Origin: ZLKRG08 sp046048895
GTDB lineage: Bacteria; Actinomycetota; Actinomycetes; Nanopelagicales; Nanopelagicaceae
Length of the DNA: 10,022 bases
Direction: 5' to 3'
Assembly: GCA_046048895.1 (NCBI GenBank)
Contig: JBJOFF010000026.1
Coordinates: forward strand, 1 to 10,022
This document shows positions 1 through 7,726 of the stretch, one piece after another. Below the pieces are notes generated by a model. That model did not search any database. It was not told the origin of the DNA and was given only the letters and a program-made list of their open reading frames with translations. Position numbers and translations under genes: made by a program. Position 1 is the stretch's first letter, and every line of letters starts with the position of its first letter.

Positions 1-344
1 TTTCGATAAAGCGCGATTGCAGTCAGGGTGGTGCCCATTCCAGATAATCGATCATTAGCTTCTGCGGTTAATCGGATTTCATCGTCGACATCCAAAACAG
101 CGCTTAAAAGAAAATCTTCTAGAGACTCTGAATCCATCTCATCATTATTTAAGAGTGGCAAAACTTGCGCCAAAGTTGTAATTGCAACTTTTGATGCAAC
201 TTCTCCACCAGCGTGACCGCCCATGCCATCAGCAACTGCAATTAAAACGCCATTAATAAGTGCAGAATCTTCATTTCCGCTTCGATGCAGACCAACTTCA
301 CTGCGAGCCGCAGCATTAAATCGAGCATTTAAACTCTGCATCAT
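1..344 (-). CDS. PP2C-family Ser/Thr protein phosphatase, N-terminal part (cut by window edge)
   Basis: The N-terminal 114 residues are visible; the rest lies beyond position 1. Residues 21-26 read RSGNED and residues 39-44 read DGMGGH, the first two metal-binding blocks of the PP2C (PPM) fold, with GMGTT at 102-106. These enzymes are Mn/Mg-dependent phosphatases that remove phosphate from Ser/Thr residues, in actinobacteria usually opposing Pkn-type kinases. No signal peptide or membrane segment is seen in the visible part; mycobacterial PstP has its membrane helix after the catalytic domain, so membrane anchoring cannot be judged here. Two start codons are in tandem, at 344 and 341. AGGA lies only 3 nt before the first and 6 nt before the second, so 341 is the better ribosomal start, while 344 would suit a leaderless message. 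It is divergent from pheA. The family call is firm; the specific role is unknown. Confidence 0.9.
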   Translation of the reverse strand, partial: MMQSLNARFNAAARSEVGLHRSGNEDSALINGVLIAVADGMGGHAGGEVASKVAITTLAQVLPLLNNDEMDSESLEDFLLSAVLDVDDEIRLTAEANDRLSGMGTTLTAIALYR

Positions 345-351
345 GCTTCCT

Positions 352-357
352 AGCCTA
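352..357 (-). promoter_or_regulatory. Possible -10 element for the PP2C phosphatase gene
   Basis: On the minus strand the hexamer TAGGCT fits the actinobacterial TANNNT -10 pattern and ends 7 nt before the ATG at 344. Transcription could then begin at or beside the start codon. The AGGA just before the ATG could instead serve as a ribosome binding site on a longer message. No convincing -35 is seen. Confidence 0.3.
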
Positions 358-361
358 CGGG

Positions 362-367
362 TAGAAT
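362..367 (+). promoter_or_regulatory. Likely -10 element for a leaderless pheA message
   Basis: TAGAAT fits TANNNT (five of six to TATAAT) and is followed by a 6-nt gap to the GTG start at 374, so transcription would start on the initiation codon. No Shine-Dalgarno sequence precedes the GTG. Leaderless genes with this spacing are common in actinobacteria. No good -35 is visible. Confidence 0.5.
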
Positions 368-373
368 TCGCAG

Positions 374-1288
374 GTGAGTAAATACGCCTATCTCGGCCCA
401 GTTGGTACCTTCACTGAAGCTGCCCTGCAGAGCATTACGGGCGCAAATGATCAATTAAGCCCATGTTCAAACGTAACTGCTGCGCTAGATATGGTCCGTA
501 GCGGCCAGAGTGATTATGCGCTGGTGCCAATTGAGAATTCAGTCGAGGGCGTTGTTGCGCGCACCTTAGATGAATTGGCTACTGGTGAACCTTTAATCAT
601 TGTCGGAGAAGTTTTATTACCGGTCACTTTTGCGCTGATGGTGCGCGATAAGAACACTGAAGTTAAAAAGATTGCCACGCATCCTCATGCAGAGGCGCAA
701 TGTCGTAAGTACATCGCCAAGCATTATCCAAATGCCGAAATTATTACCACCAATTCAACAGCTGCCGCTGCGGAAGCGCTTGCCAATGGACAATTTGATG
801 CCGCAGTGGCTTCAGCTATCGCAGCAAAGACTTATGGCCTAACAGTTTTAAATGAAAACATTGGTGATTCAGAAGCGGCAGTTACTCGATTTGTATTAGT
901 TTCAAAACCAGGTGCGCTTCCGGCGCCGACCGGTTTTGATCGCACCTCGCTTGCAGCATTTATCGGAATCGATCATGCGGGTGCCTTACTTGAAGTATTA
1001 ACTGAATTTGCAATGCGTGGGGTTAACTTAACTTTTATTCAATCACGCCCAACTGGTCGCGAACTTGGTCACTACCATTTCATTATTGATGCCGAGGGAC
1101 ATATCAATGATGCACGTGTTGGAGATGCGCTCACCGGCCTACGTCGAATCTGCGAAGATATCCGTTTCTTAGGTTCATATCCACGTGCAGATAAAGTTGC
1201 ACCAACTACAACTAAAGCAACTAGCGATGAAGCATTTAAAAGTTCGAACAATTGGTTAGAAGATGTCAGAAAGGGGCGCGCAATATGA
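374..1288 (+). CDS. pheA: Prephenate dehydratase
   Basis: This 304-residue cytosolic enzyme converts prephenate to phenylpyruvate, the committed step of phenylalanine synthesis. The N-terminal dehydratase domain (about residues 4-180) opens with LGPVGTFTEAA at 7-17, has ENS at 55-57 and the catalytic TRF motif at 171-173. A C-terminal ACT domain (about 192-270) carries the GALLEVL and NLTFIQSRP segments that bind phenylalanine and mediate feedback inhibition. The usual ESRP is QSRP here (223-226), which may alter the Phe site. There is no fused chorismate mutase domain, as expected for the monofunctional actinobacterial type. The GTG start has no ribosome binding site but lies 6 nt behind a -10 hexamer, suggesting leaderless initiation. 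The TGA stop shares 4 nt with the serS start, so pheA is first in a pheA-serS-HAD unit. Confidence 0.95.
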   Translation: MSKYAYLGPVGTFTEAALQSITGANDQLSPCSNVTAALDMVRSGQSDYALVPIENSVEGVVARTLDELATGEPLIIVGEVLLPVTFALMVRDKNTEVKKIATHPHAEAQCRKYIAKHYPNAEIITTNSTAAAAEALANGQFDAAVASAIAAKTYGLTVLNENIGDSEAAVTRFVLVSKPGALPAPTGFDRTSLAAFIGIDHAGALLEVLTEFAMRGVNLTFIQSRPTGRELGHYHFIIDAEGHINDARVGDALTGLRRICEDIRFLGSYPRADKVAPTTTKATSDEAFKSSNNWLEDVRKGRAI

Positions 1289-2547
1289 TCGATATCAAGT
1301 TAATCCGCGAAAATCCGGAGCTTGTTAAATCATCGCAGCGCGGCCGCGGCGAAGACGAAAGTATCGTTGATCGTCTGATTGAGATTGATAGCAAGCGCCG
1401 TGAAGCGATATCTGCCTTTGAAACCGTGCGTGCAGAGCAGAATTTGCTCTCTAAATCAGTAGGCGCCGCTAAAGGCGATGAGAAAACCGCGCTTTTGGAG
1501 AAGGCAAAAGTTTTAGCTGCTCAGGTAAAAGAGGCAGATGCAAAGCGCGCAGAGCTAGAAGCGCAGACCACAGATGTGGCCAAACTTCTTTCAAATGTTC
1601 TAGATCCAGAAGCGCCAATTGGTGGCGAAGCAGATTTTAAAGTTATCGAACATATCGGTGAGCCGCGTAAATTTGATTTCGAACCAAAAGATCACGTTGA
1701 ACTAGGAAAGTTGCTTGGTGCAATTGATACCGAACGTGGCGCAAAAGTTGCTGGCGCTCGCAGTTACTATTTAACAGGACCTGGCGCGCTACTAGAACTT
1801 GCTTTAGTTAATTATGCAATTCAACAAGCAACTAAAGCTGGCTTCATTCCAGTTATTCCACCGGTACTAGTTAATCCACCTGCTATGGAAGGTACTGGAT
1901 TTTTAGGTCAAGCGGCAGAGAATGTTTATCACATCGAGAAAGACGATGTTTATTTAGTTGGCACCTCTGAAGTTCCACTTGCGGCTTATCATATGGATGA
2001 AACGCTTGATGCGGCTAAATTACCAATTCGCTACACCGGATATTCACCATGCTTCCGTCGCGAAGCTGGTTCTTACGGAAAAGATACTCGTGGAATTATT
2101 CGAGTTCACCAATTTGAAAAAGTTGAGATGTTTGTCTTTGCAAAGCCAGAAGATGCAAAGGAAGAACATAAGCGACTATTGCAATGGGAGAAAGATTTCC
2201 TAAATGCAATGGGTATTCCTTATCGCGTATTAGACATTGCCTCTGGGGACTTAGGTTCATCTGCTAATCGCAAATTTGATATCGAAGCGTGGATTCCAAC
2301 TCAGAACGCTTATCGCGAAGTCACCAGCACCTCTAACTGCACCGAATTCCAAGCGCGTCGTTTAAATATTCGCATGAAGGATGAGAATGGCACACGTCCG
2401 TTAGCCACTCTAAATGGCACATTGGTGGCAGTTCCACGCATGATTGTTGCGATTTTGGAGAACAATCAAAATGCAGATGGATCTGTAAATGTTCCTGAAG
2501 TTTTACAGCCATACATGGGCACCGCAAAGCTTGAAGTGGTTAAGTGA
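1285..2547 (+). CDS. serS: Seryl-tRNA synthetase
   Basis: This 420-residue cytosolic class II aminoacyl-tRNA synthetase charges tRNA-Ser with serine. Residues 1-105 form the N-terminal helical-hairpin (coiled-coil) domain that grips the long variable arm of tRNA-Ser. The catalytic core follows: GTGFLGQ near 203-209, the serine-binding GTSEVPLAAYH loop at 226-236, class II motif 2 (FRREAGSYGKDTRG, 257-270) and motif 3 (LNGTLVAVPRMIVAILEN, 376-393). Length and motif order match ordinary bacterial SerS. I chose the ATG at 1285, not an upstream in-frame TTG at 1252, because it makes an ATGA overlap with the pheA stop, gives the canonical MIDIKLIREN start, and has AAGGGG 8 nt before it. The downstream HAD gene overlaps its stop by 4 nt. 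A tRNA-Ser gene also lies in this window, but far off and separately transcribed. Confidence 0.97.
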   Translation: MIDIKLIRENPELVKSSQRGRGEDESIVDRLIEIDSKRREAISAFETVRAEQNLLSKSVGAAKGDEKTALLEKAKVLAAQVKEADAKRAELEAQTTDVAKLLSNVLDPEAPIGGEADFKVIEHIGEPRKFDFEPKDHVELGKLLGAIDTERGAKVAGARSYYLTGPGALLELALVNYAIQQATKAGFIPVIPPVLVNPPAMEGTGFLGQAAENVYHIEKDDVYLVGTSEVPLAAYHMDETLDAAKLPIRYTGYSPCFRREAGSYGKDTRGIIRVHQFEKVEMFVFAKPEDAKEEHKRLLQWEKDFLNAMGIPYRVLDIASGDLGSSANRKFDIEAWIPTQNAYREVTSTSNCTEFQARRLNIRMKDENGTRPLATLNGTLVAVPRMIVAILENNQNADGSVNVPEVLQPYMGTAKLEVVK

Positions 2548-3359
2548 GTTATAGACCTAAATTAATTGCTACTGATTTGGATGGAACTATCTGTCCTCAC
2601 GATGCGCCAATTTCGGAACGCACTATCGCTGCCCTTACTCACGCGCATGAGTTGGGCGTGAAAGTTTTCTTCGTTACTGGACGTCCACCACGTTGGATGG
2701 GTCAAATCAAACAAGCTTTTAAATTCGGTCAAGCTATTTGTAGCAATGGTGGTCAGCTTTGGGATTTACAGGCTGAGAAAGTTTTAGAGGAGTGGCGAAT
2801 AACTCCGAACGATTTAAGAGAGACTATTACACGTCTACGTAAATCAATTCCAGATGTCTATTTTGCCTTTGAAAACCACGGAGATTTTCGTCGTGAAAAA
2901 GGTTACGAAGCGCGCTGGGATATTGGCGTTGACGAAACCGGTGTAGACGATATTTTGGATCATATTGAAAATGGCGCTATCAAATTATTGGTACGTGGTT
3001 CCGATAAATTATTTAATTCGGATGAAATGTTGGCGGTAGCGCAACGCGAAGTAGGCGATATCGTCACAGTGACTCATTCAAATCCATGGGAATCACTTCT
3101 AGAAATTAGCGCACATGGCGTTTCTAAAGGTGACACGCTGGCAGTTATTTGCGAACGTTTAAAGATTGATCGTGAAGATGTCGTCACATTTGGTGATAAC
3201 CCAAATGATTTTTCAATGCTTGAATTCGCTGGCCGCTCTTACATTATGAGCGATGGCCACCCAGACGGAATTAAATATGCAACTGCAACTGCGCCACCGT
3301 GTAACGAAGATGGAGTGGCACAAATTGTGGAAGAACTTTTAAAACTTCCGAACCGCTAA
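2544..3359 (+). CDS. Cof-type HAD-superfamily phosphatase
   Basis: This is a 271-residue soluble hydrolase of the haloacid dehalogenase superfamily, class IIB (Cof/YidA-like). All four motifs are present: DLDGT at 11-15 (nucleophile Asp11, acid/base Asp13), Thr45 in FVTGR, Lys195 in VSKGDTL, and GDNPND at 217-222 supplying Asp218 and Asp222 for Mg2+. The cap domain lies between motifs II and III (about residues 80-185). Family members dephosphorylate sugar phosphates, nucleotides or cofactor-like phosphates; the VSKG segment is typical of Cof enzymes, but the substrate cannot be read from sequence. The GTG start overlaps the serS stop (GTGA) with no clear ribosome binding site, pointing to translational coupling. 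A HAD gene after serS is, from memory, a recurrent actinobacterial arrangement. Its last 21 bp overlap the convergent hutI gene. Confidence 0.9.
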   Translation: MSYRPKLIATDLDGTICPHDAPISERTIAALTHAHELGVKVFFVTGRPPRWMGQIKQAFKFGQAICSNGGQLWDLQAEKVLEEWRITPNDLRETITRLRKSIPDVYFAFENHGDFRREKGYEARWDIGVDETGVDDILDHIENGAIKLLVRGSDKLFNSDEMLAVAQREVGDIVTVTHSNPWESLLEISAHGVSKGDTLAVICERLKIDREDVVTFGDNPNDFSMLEFAGRSYIMSDGHPDGIKYATATAPPCNEDGVAQIVEELLKLPNR

Positions 3360-4487
3360 AACTTCGCAATCAATCTCGCCCATTCGATAGGCAATATGTT
3401 CGTAAGTCGGCGCCTGCCAAATAACTAGATCAGCCTGCGCACCTACCTGTAAATGGCCTATTTCGCTTCGTTTTAGCGCAGCTGCGCCACCGGCAGTTGC
3501 TGCATAAAGTGCTTGCACAGGAGTAAATCCCAACTCTCTGATTGCAAGTGACATAACAATCGGCATGGAAGTCAAATAAGAGGAACCTGGATTGCAATCA
3601 GTAGCTAAAGCAACGTGGGCACCTAATTCAAAATATCTTTTTACATTTGGATAAGTTGATTTAGTAAAAAACTCTGCGCCAGGAAGAAAAGTTGTTACTA
3701 CCTTACTTTCAGCTAAGGCTTCGATAGTTGTATCGGATACATGAGTTGCATGATCAACTGAGGCTAAACCAAGTTCAATGGCTAATTCAGCGCCACCAGT
3801 TTGGCCTAATTGATTGCCATGTATGCGACCTAATAAGCCTGCTTTAATACCGGCTTGCAGAATCTCTCTGGATTCTTCAACTGTAAATGCTCCAGTGTCA
3901 CAAAAAACATCTATCCATTTGGAGTATGGCAGTACAGCTTGCAACATTTCACCTTTTACTAATTCCACATAACCGCTTCGATTATTTTCAAACTCCATTG
4001 GAATTACGTGTGCGCCTAAGAATGTAGTTTCATCAGTAAATTCACGAGCAACTTTTAAAAGTTTTACTTCGCTCTCAACATCTAAGCCATATCCAGATTT
4101 TATTTCTATAGTGGTAGTTCCTTGGCTCTGGCATTTGCGTAAAACGCTTTGAGTGTTGTTTATTAACTCAGCTTCACTTGCACTTCTGGTCGCAGCAACT
4201 GTGGTTTTAATTCCACCAGTGGCATATTTGGATCCAGTCATACGCGCTACATAATCTTTACTTCGATCACCGGCAAATACGGCGTGAGTATGTGAATCCA
4301 CAAAACCTGGAGTGACGGTGCCACCAGATGCATCGATACTTTCGTCAGCAGCAGGCGCTGCAGAATTAGCGCCAACCCAAACAACTTTATGCTCTTCAAT
4401 TACTAATGCGGCGTTGGCGATAATTCCTAAATCGCGGTCAGAATTAGTGATTAATTGGCCGATATTGTGGATTAATTTGCTGCTCAT
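3339..4487 (-). CDS. hutI: Imidazolonepropionase
   Basis: This 382-residue cytosolic metal-dependent amidohydrolase opens the ring of 4-imidazolone-5-propionate to give N-formimidoyl-L-glutamate, the third step of histidine breakdown. The metal motif GFVDSHTHAVFAGDR starts at residue 61 (His66, His68). Other family markers are KSGYGL at 130-135, GAH at 158-160, the metal ligand His223 in RIHGNQ, DHATH at 245-249, and ATDCNPGSS at 295-303 with metal ligand Asp297. Gln226 sits where Bacillus HutI, from memory, has a catalytic Glu; Gln is also familiar from other HutI proteins. The ATG at 4487 overlaps the hutU stop by 1 nt (TGATG) and has GAGG 4 nt before it. The TTG one codon upstream would lie even closer to that site and is less likely. 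It is last in hutHUI and its 3' end overlaps the HAD gene. No terminator is seen after it. Confidence 0.95.
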   Translation of the reverse strand: MSSKLIHNIGQLITNSDRDLGIIANAALVIEEHKVVWVGANSAAPAADESIDASGGTVTPGFVDSHTHAVFAGDRSKDYVARMTGSKYATGGIKTTVAATRSASEAELINNTQSVLRKCQSQGTTTIEIKSGYGLDVESEVKLLKVAREFTDETTFLGAHVIPMEFENNRSGYVELVKGEMLQAVLPYSKWIDVFCDTGAFTVEESREILQAGIKAGLLGRIHGNQLGQTGGAELAIELGLASVDHATHVSDTTIEALAESKVVTTFLPGAEFFTKSTYPNVKRYFELGAHVALATDCNPGSSYLTSMPIVMSLAIRELGFTPVQALYAATAGGAAALKRSEIGHLQVGAQADLVIWQAPTYEHIAYRMGEIDCEVLAVRKF

Positions 4488-6136
4488 CAAGCCTCGTGCA
4501 TAGGTATGCGAACGCCGCGTTCTGCAGCAACTTGATCGGCCTTTTCATAACCAGAATCAACATGTCTAATCACGCCCATGCCTGGATCATTTGTTAGCAC
4601 GCGCCGTAATTTCTCTGCCGCTAATGGCGTGCCATCAGCTACTGAAACTTGGCCAGCATGAATTGATCTGCCAATTCCAACGCCACCACCATGATGAATA
4701 GAAACCCATGAAGCGCCCGATGCAGTATTTACCAGCGCATTTAATAGCGGCCAATCTGCAATTGCATCTGAACCATCTAACATCGCTTCGGTTTCGCGAT
4801 ATGGCGAAGCAACCGAACCGCAATCTAAATGATCTCTTCCAATCACAATCGGTGCAGAGACTTCGCCCTTAGCAACCATCTCATTAAATCTCTCGCCAGC
4901 TAAGTGGCGTTCTCCGTAACCTAACCAACAAATTCTCGCTGGAAGTCCTTGGAAGGCAACTTTCTCTGAGGCCTTTCTAATCCAACGATGTAGCGGTTCA
5001 TTATCTGGAAATAGTTCTAGTACTGCTTTATCAGTTGCTGCGATATCTTTCTTATCGCCACTTAACGCAACCCATCTAAATGGACCTTTGCCTTCACAAA
5101 ATAATGGTCGAATGTATGCGGGAACGAATCCAGGAAAATCAAAGGCTCGTGAATAACCAGCCAACATTGCTTCACCGCGGATTGAATTTCCGTAATCAAA
5201 GACAGTAGCACCGGCATCTTTAAATCCAACCATCGCTTCAACTTGTTTCGCCATTGATTCGCGAGAGCGCTTGGTAAATTCTGCAGCATCTTTTTTAGCA
5301 AGTTCTTGCCAATCTTCAACTGAAACACCTTCAGGTAGATAGGAGAGCGGGTCATGTGCAGATGTTTGATCAGTGACAATATCAATTGGAACACCGCGCT
5401 TTAAAAAGTCAGCGAAAATAGTGGCCGCATTGCCTAATAAACCAATGCTGTAAGCCTTCCTTTCCGCCTTTGCTTTAAGCGCGATTTCTAGCGCTTCTTC
5501 AATATTTGCAGTCCAGGCATCCAAATAACGATGATCTACGCGGCGTTGCAATCTAGTGGCATCAACATCAACGCAGATGCAGACGCCATCATTCATAGTG
5601 ACCGCAAGAGGTTGTGCACCACCCATTCCACCAACGCCGCCAGTCAAAGTTAATGTGCCAGCTAAAGTGCCACCAAAATCTTGATTAGCTACCGCGGCAA
5701 AAGTTTCGTAAGTACCTTGCAAAATTCCTTGCGTGCCAATGTAAATCCATGAACCTGCAGTCATCTGGCCGTACATTGTTAATCCAGCTGCTTCTAATCT
5801 GCGAAATTCTGGCCAGTTGGCCCAATCTCCAACTAGATTTGAATTGGCAAGTAATACACGTGGCGCCCATTCGTGAGTTTGAAATACACCTACTGGACGT
5901 CCAGATTGCACCAACATGGTTTCATCATCTTTCAAAGTTTTTAAGGTGCGAATTAGCGCATCATAAGATTTCCAATCTCGCGCTGCTTTTCCGGTACCAC
6001 CATAAACCACTAAATCTTCAGGTCGCTCGGCAACTTCTGGATCCAAATTATTTTGCAACATGCGAAGTGCTGCTTCTTGTTGCCAACCAAGTGCAGATAG
6101 CGAACTTCCGTGTGGTGAATGAATTACTCTGCTCAT
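4487..6136 (-). CDS. hutU: Urocanate hydratase (urocanase)
   Basis: This 549-residue cytosolic enzyme converts urocanate to 4-imidazolone-5-propionate using tightly bound NAD+ as an electrophile; it is the second step of the pathway. Near-invariant urocanase blocks are intact: YGGTGKAARDW at 45-55, LVQSGRPVGVF at 75-85, MYGQMTAGSWIYIGTQGI at 121-138, GGVGGMGGAQP at 166-176 for NAD binding, CEGKGPFRW at 347-355, RICWLGYGER at 401-410 with Cys403 matching the classic active-site cysteine, and SWVSIHHGGGVGIGRS at 476-491. Length matches the family (about 550-560). The ATG forms a 4-nt overlap (ATGA) with the hutH stop, and AGGAG lies 7 nt before it at 6144-6148, inside the hutH 3' end. It is the middle gene of hutHUI and is almost certainly expressed from the hutH promoter. 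Confidence 0.97.
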   Translation of the reverse strand: MSRVIHSPHGSSLSALGWQQEAALRMLQNNLDPEVAERPEDLVVYGGTGKAARDWKSYDALIRTLKTLKDDETMLVQSGRPVGVFQTHEWAPRVLLANSNLVGDWANWPEFRRLEAAGLTMYGQMTAGSWIYIGTQGILQGTYETFAAVANQDFGGTLAGTLTLTGGVGGMGGAQPLAVTMNDGVCICVDVDATRLQRRVDHRYLDAWTANIEEALEIALKAKAERKAYSIGLLGNAATIFADFLKRGVPIDIVTDQTSAHDPLSYLPEGVSVEDWQELAKKDAAEFTKRSRESMAKQVEAMVGFKDAGATVFDYGNSIRGEAMLAGYSRAFDFPGFVPAYIRPLFCEGKGPFRWVALSGDKKDIAATDKAVLELFPDNEPLHRWIRKASEKVAFQGLPARICWLGYGERHLAGERFNEMVAKGEVSAPIVIGRDHLDCGSVASPYRETEAMLDGSDAIADWPLLNALVNTASGASWVSIHHGGGVGIGRSIHAGQVSVADGTPLAAEKLRRVLTNDPGMGVIRHVDSGYEKADQVAAERGVRIPMHEA

Positions 6137-7671
6137 AACAAGGCTCCTACTGCTTTCTCGACCGATTTTAGAATTTCATTTGATTTAACTAGCGCTACTG
6201 AATCTTCAATTTCAGGAGTTAGCCATCTATCTGCAGCAGGTCCGGCAACTTTAGAGCGCAAAGTTTTTATCGCAGCAGAGGTTCCAGCTCCTGCGGTAAG
6301 TGGCGCTCTCATATCAACTGCGCGGGCTGCAATCATCAATTCAATTGCTATTACTCTGGCAAAGGCATCGATTGACTTTCGTAACTTTCGCGCCGCGTGC
6401 CATCCCATCGAAACATGATCTTCTTGCATGGCCGAAGTCGGAATCGAATCAACTGACGCTGGAACTGCTAAGCGCTTCATTTCAGAGACCAGACCAGCTT
6501 GGGTGTATTGAGCAATCATCATGCCGCTATCTACGCCTGCGTCATAGGCTAAAAATGGGGGCAGACCGAAGGAGCGGTGCTCATCAAGCGCGCGATCACT
6601 TCGCCTTTCGGACATCGAAGCGGCATCTGCAATAGAGATGGCTAAAAAGTCCAAAACATGTGCCACTGGTGCGCCATGGAAGTTTCCATTGCTACTTATT
6701 TCTCCACTTGTTAAAACAATCGGGTTATCAATAATTGATTTCAATTCCAACTCTGCAACTCTTGCTGCATGCGCCACGGTATCTCGCGCAGCTCCTGCAA
6801 CTTGTGGCGCACAGCGTAAAGAGTATGCATCCTGCACTCGTCCATCATCTTTACCTGCATGCGATTTAACCAAAGGAGAGTCACTTAATAATTTTGCAAT
6901 ATTAGCTGCAGAATTTCCTTGACCAATCTGTGGTCGCAAATCATGTAGATGCTTTTGGAAGACGCGATCAGTTCCGAGTAATGCTTCGACGCTTAAACTT
7001 GTGGTGATATCTAAAGTCTTCAATAAATTAGTAATATCAAATATGGCCAAAACTAATTGTCCTAGCATGCCATCAGTGCCGTTAATTAAAGCTAAACCTT
7101 CTTTGGAAGATAACTCCACCGGCGTAATACCAGCTGAATGAAATGCAATTTCAGTCTTGGTAATTTGGCCTTTAAATATAACTTCGCCTTCACCCATTGC
7201 CGCTAGCGCACAAGCAGAGAGCGGCGCTAAATCTCCGGAACATCCAAGTGAACCAAACTCACGGACCACGGGAGTGATATTTGAATTTAACATCGCGGCA
7301 TAGGTCTCTGCAGTTTGTAATTGAACGCCAGATAGCCCGCGGCACATAGTTGCCAATCGCACCGCCATCATTGCGCGGATAACTTCAACTTCAACAATTT
7401 CCCCAGAACCAGCAGCATGTGAACGAATTAATGATTTTTGAAGTTGTACTCTTTTATCGGCATCAATAAATTTACGTGCCAGCGCACCAAAACCCGTTGA
7501 TATTCCATAAACCGGAACTTCAGATGCTGCCAATGAATCAACGATTTCGCGCGATTTATTAATGGCGGTAGCAGCATCAGCAGAGATCTTTACGGCTGCG
7601 CCATTTCTAGCAATTTCAATGAGGGATTCTGGTGTTAAACCATCTATCCCAATGATGACTTCTGCTGGCAT
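6133..7671 (-). CDS. hutH: Histidine ammonia-lyase (histidase)
   Basis: This 512-residue cytosolic enzyme deaminates L-histidine to trans-urocanate and ammonia, the entry step of histidine use. The electrophilic MIO cofactor would form from Cys144-Ser145-Gly146 inside GSLGCSGDLAPLS; many histidases have Ala-Ser-Gly, and Cys is an accepted variant in the family signature. Other active-site parts are present: Tyr55 with STGFG at 58-62, the RSHAAG block at 83-88, NGTDGM at 197-202, the QDAYSLRC block at 280-287 (Tyr283, Arg286) and QEDHVSMG at 416-423 (Glu417). Ala153 follows PLS where His is commonly seen. I placed the start at the ATG at 7671 because GGAGG lies 5 nt ahead of it; a GTG at 7683 in the same frame overlaps that ribosome binding site and is unlikely. 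It is first in hutHUI, divergent from hutG, with a promoter-like sequence upstream. Confidence 0.96.
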   Translation of the reverse strand: MPAEVIIGIDGLTPESLIEIARNGAAVKISADAATAINKSREIVDSLAASEVPVYGISTGFGALARKFIDADKRVQLQKSLIRSHAAGSGEIVEVEVIRAMMAVRLATMCRGLSGVQLQTAETYAAMLNSNITPVVREFGSLGCSGDLAPLSACALAAMGEGEVIFKGQITKTEIAFHSAGITPVELSSKEGLALINGTDGMLGQLVLAIFDITNLLKTLDITTSLSVEALLGTDRVFQKHLHDLRPQIGQGNSAANIAKLLSDSPLVKSHAGKDDGRVQDAYSLRCAPQVAGAARDTVAHAARVAELELKSIIDNPIVLTSGEISSNGNFHGAPVAHVLDFLAISIADAASMSERRSDRALDEHRSFGLPPFLAYDAGVDSGMMIAQYTQAGLVSEMKRLAVPASVDSIPTSAMQEDHVSMGWHAARKLRKSIDAFARVIAIELMIAARAVDMRAPLTAGAGTSAAIKTLRSKVAGPAADRWLTPEIEDSVALVKSNEILKSVEKAVGALL

Positions 7672-7676
7672 TATTA

Positions 7677-7681
7677 CCTCC
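7677..7681 (-). promoter_or_regulatory. Ribosome binding site fixing the hutH start
   Basis: On the minus strand GGAGG ends 5 nt before the ATG at 7671. It fits the 16S anti-Shine-Dalgarno well and rules in favour of this ATG over the GTG at 7683, whose position would place the site inside the coding region. Confidence 0.75.
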
Positions 7682-7692
7682 ACGGTTACGAA

Positions 7693-7721
7693 AGGCTATC
7701 CGAAAAGGTTTGGTCTGTCAG
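7693..7721 (-). promoter_or_regulatory. Predicted sigma70-type promoter for hutHUI
   Basis: On the minus strand CTGACA (five of six to TTGACA, plus-strand positions 7716-7721) is followed by a 17-nt spacer and TAGCCT (fits TANNNT, positions 7693-7698). Transcription would begin near 7686, giving a short leader that contains the GGAGG site of hutH. Spacing is optimal. It is predicted by eye only. Confidence 0.5.
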
Positions 7722-7726
7722 GAGTT

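Noticed and set aside
28..216. 62-codon plus-strand open frame
   Set aside because: It is antisense to the PP2C phosphatase, whose conserved motifs fix the coding strand.
1252..1284. Longer SerS starting at the TTG at 1252
   Set aside because: It overlaps the end of pheA by 37 nt, while the ATG at 1285 has a good ribosome binding site and gives the canonical SerS N-terminus.
5062..5394. 110-codon open frame on the minus strand inside hutU
   Set aside because: It is an out-of-frame shadow of hutU with no ribosome binding site or protein family features noticed.
5749..6138. 129-codon open frame on the plus strand
   Set aside because: It is antisense to the highly conserved urocanase gene and shows no recognisable domain; it is a shadow of low stop frequency in that frame.
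6300..6922. Plus-strand open frames of 111 and 94 codons within hutH
   Set aside because: Both are antisense to intact hutH and look like composition artefacts.
7672..7683. Longer HutH starting at the GTG at 7683
   Set aside because: The four extra codons consist of the GGAGG ribosome binding site and spacer of the ATG at 7671.
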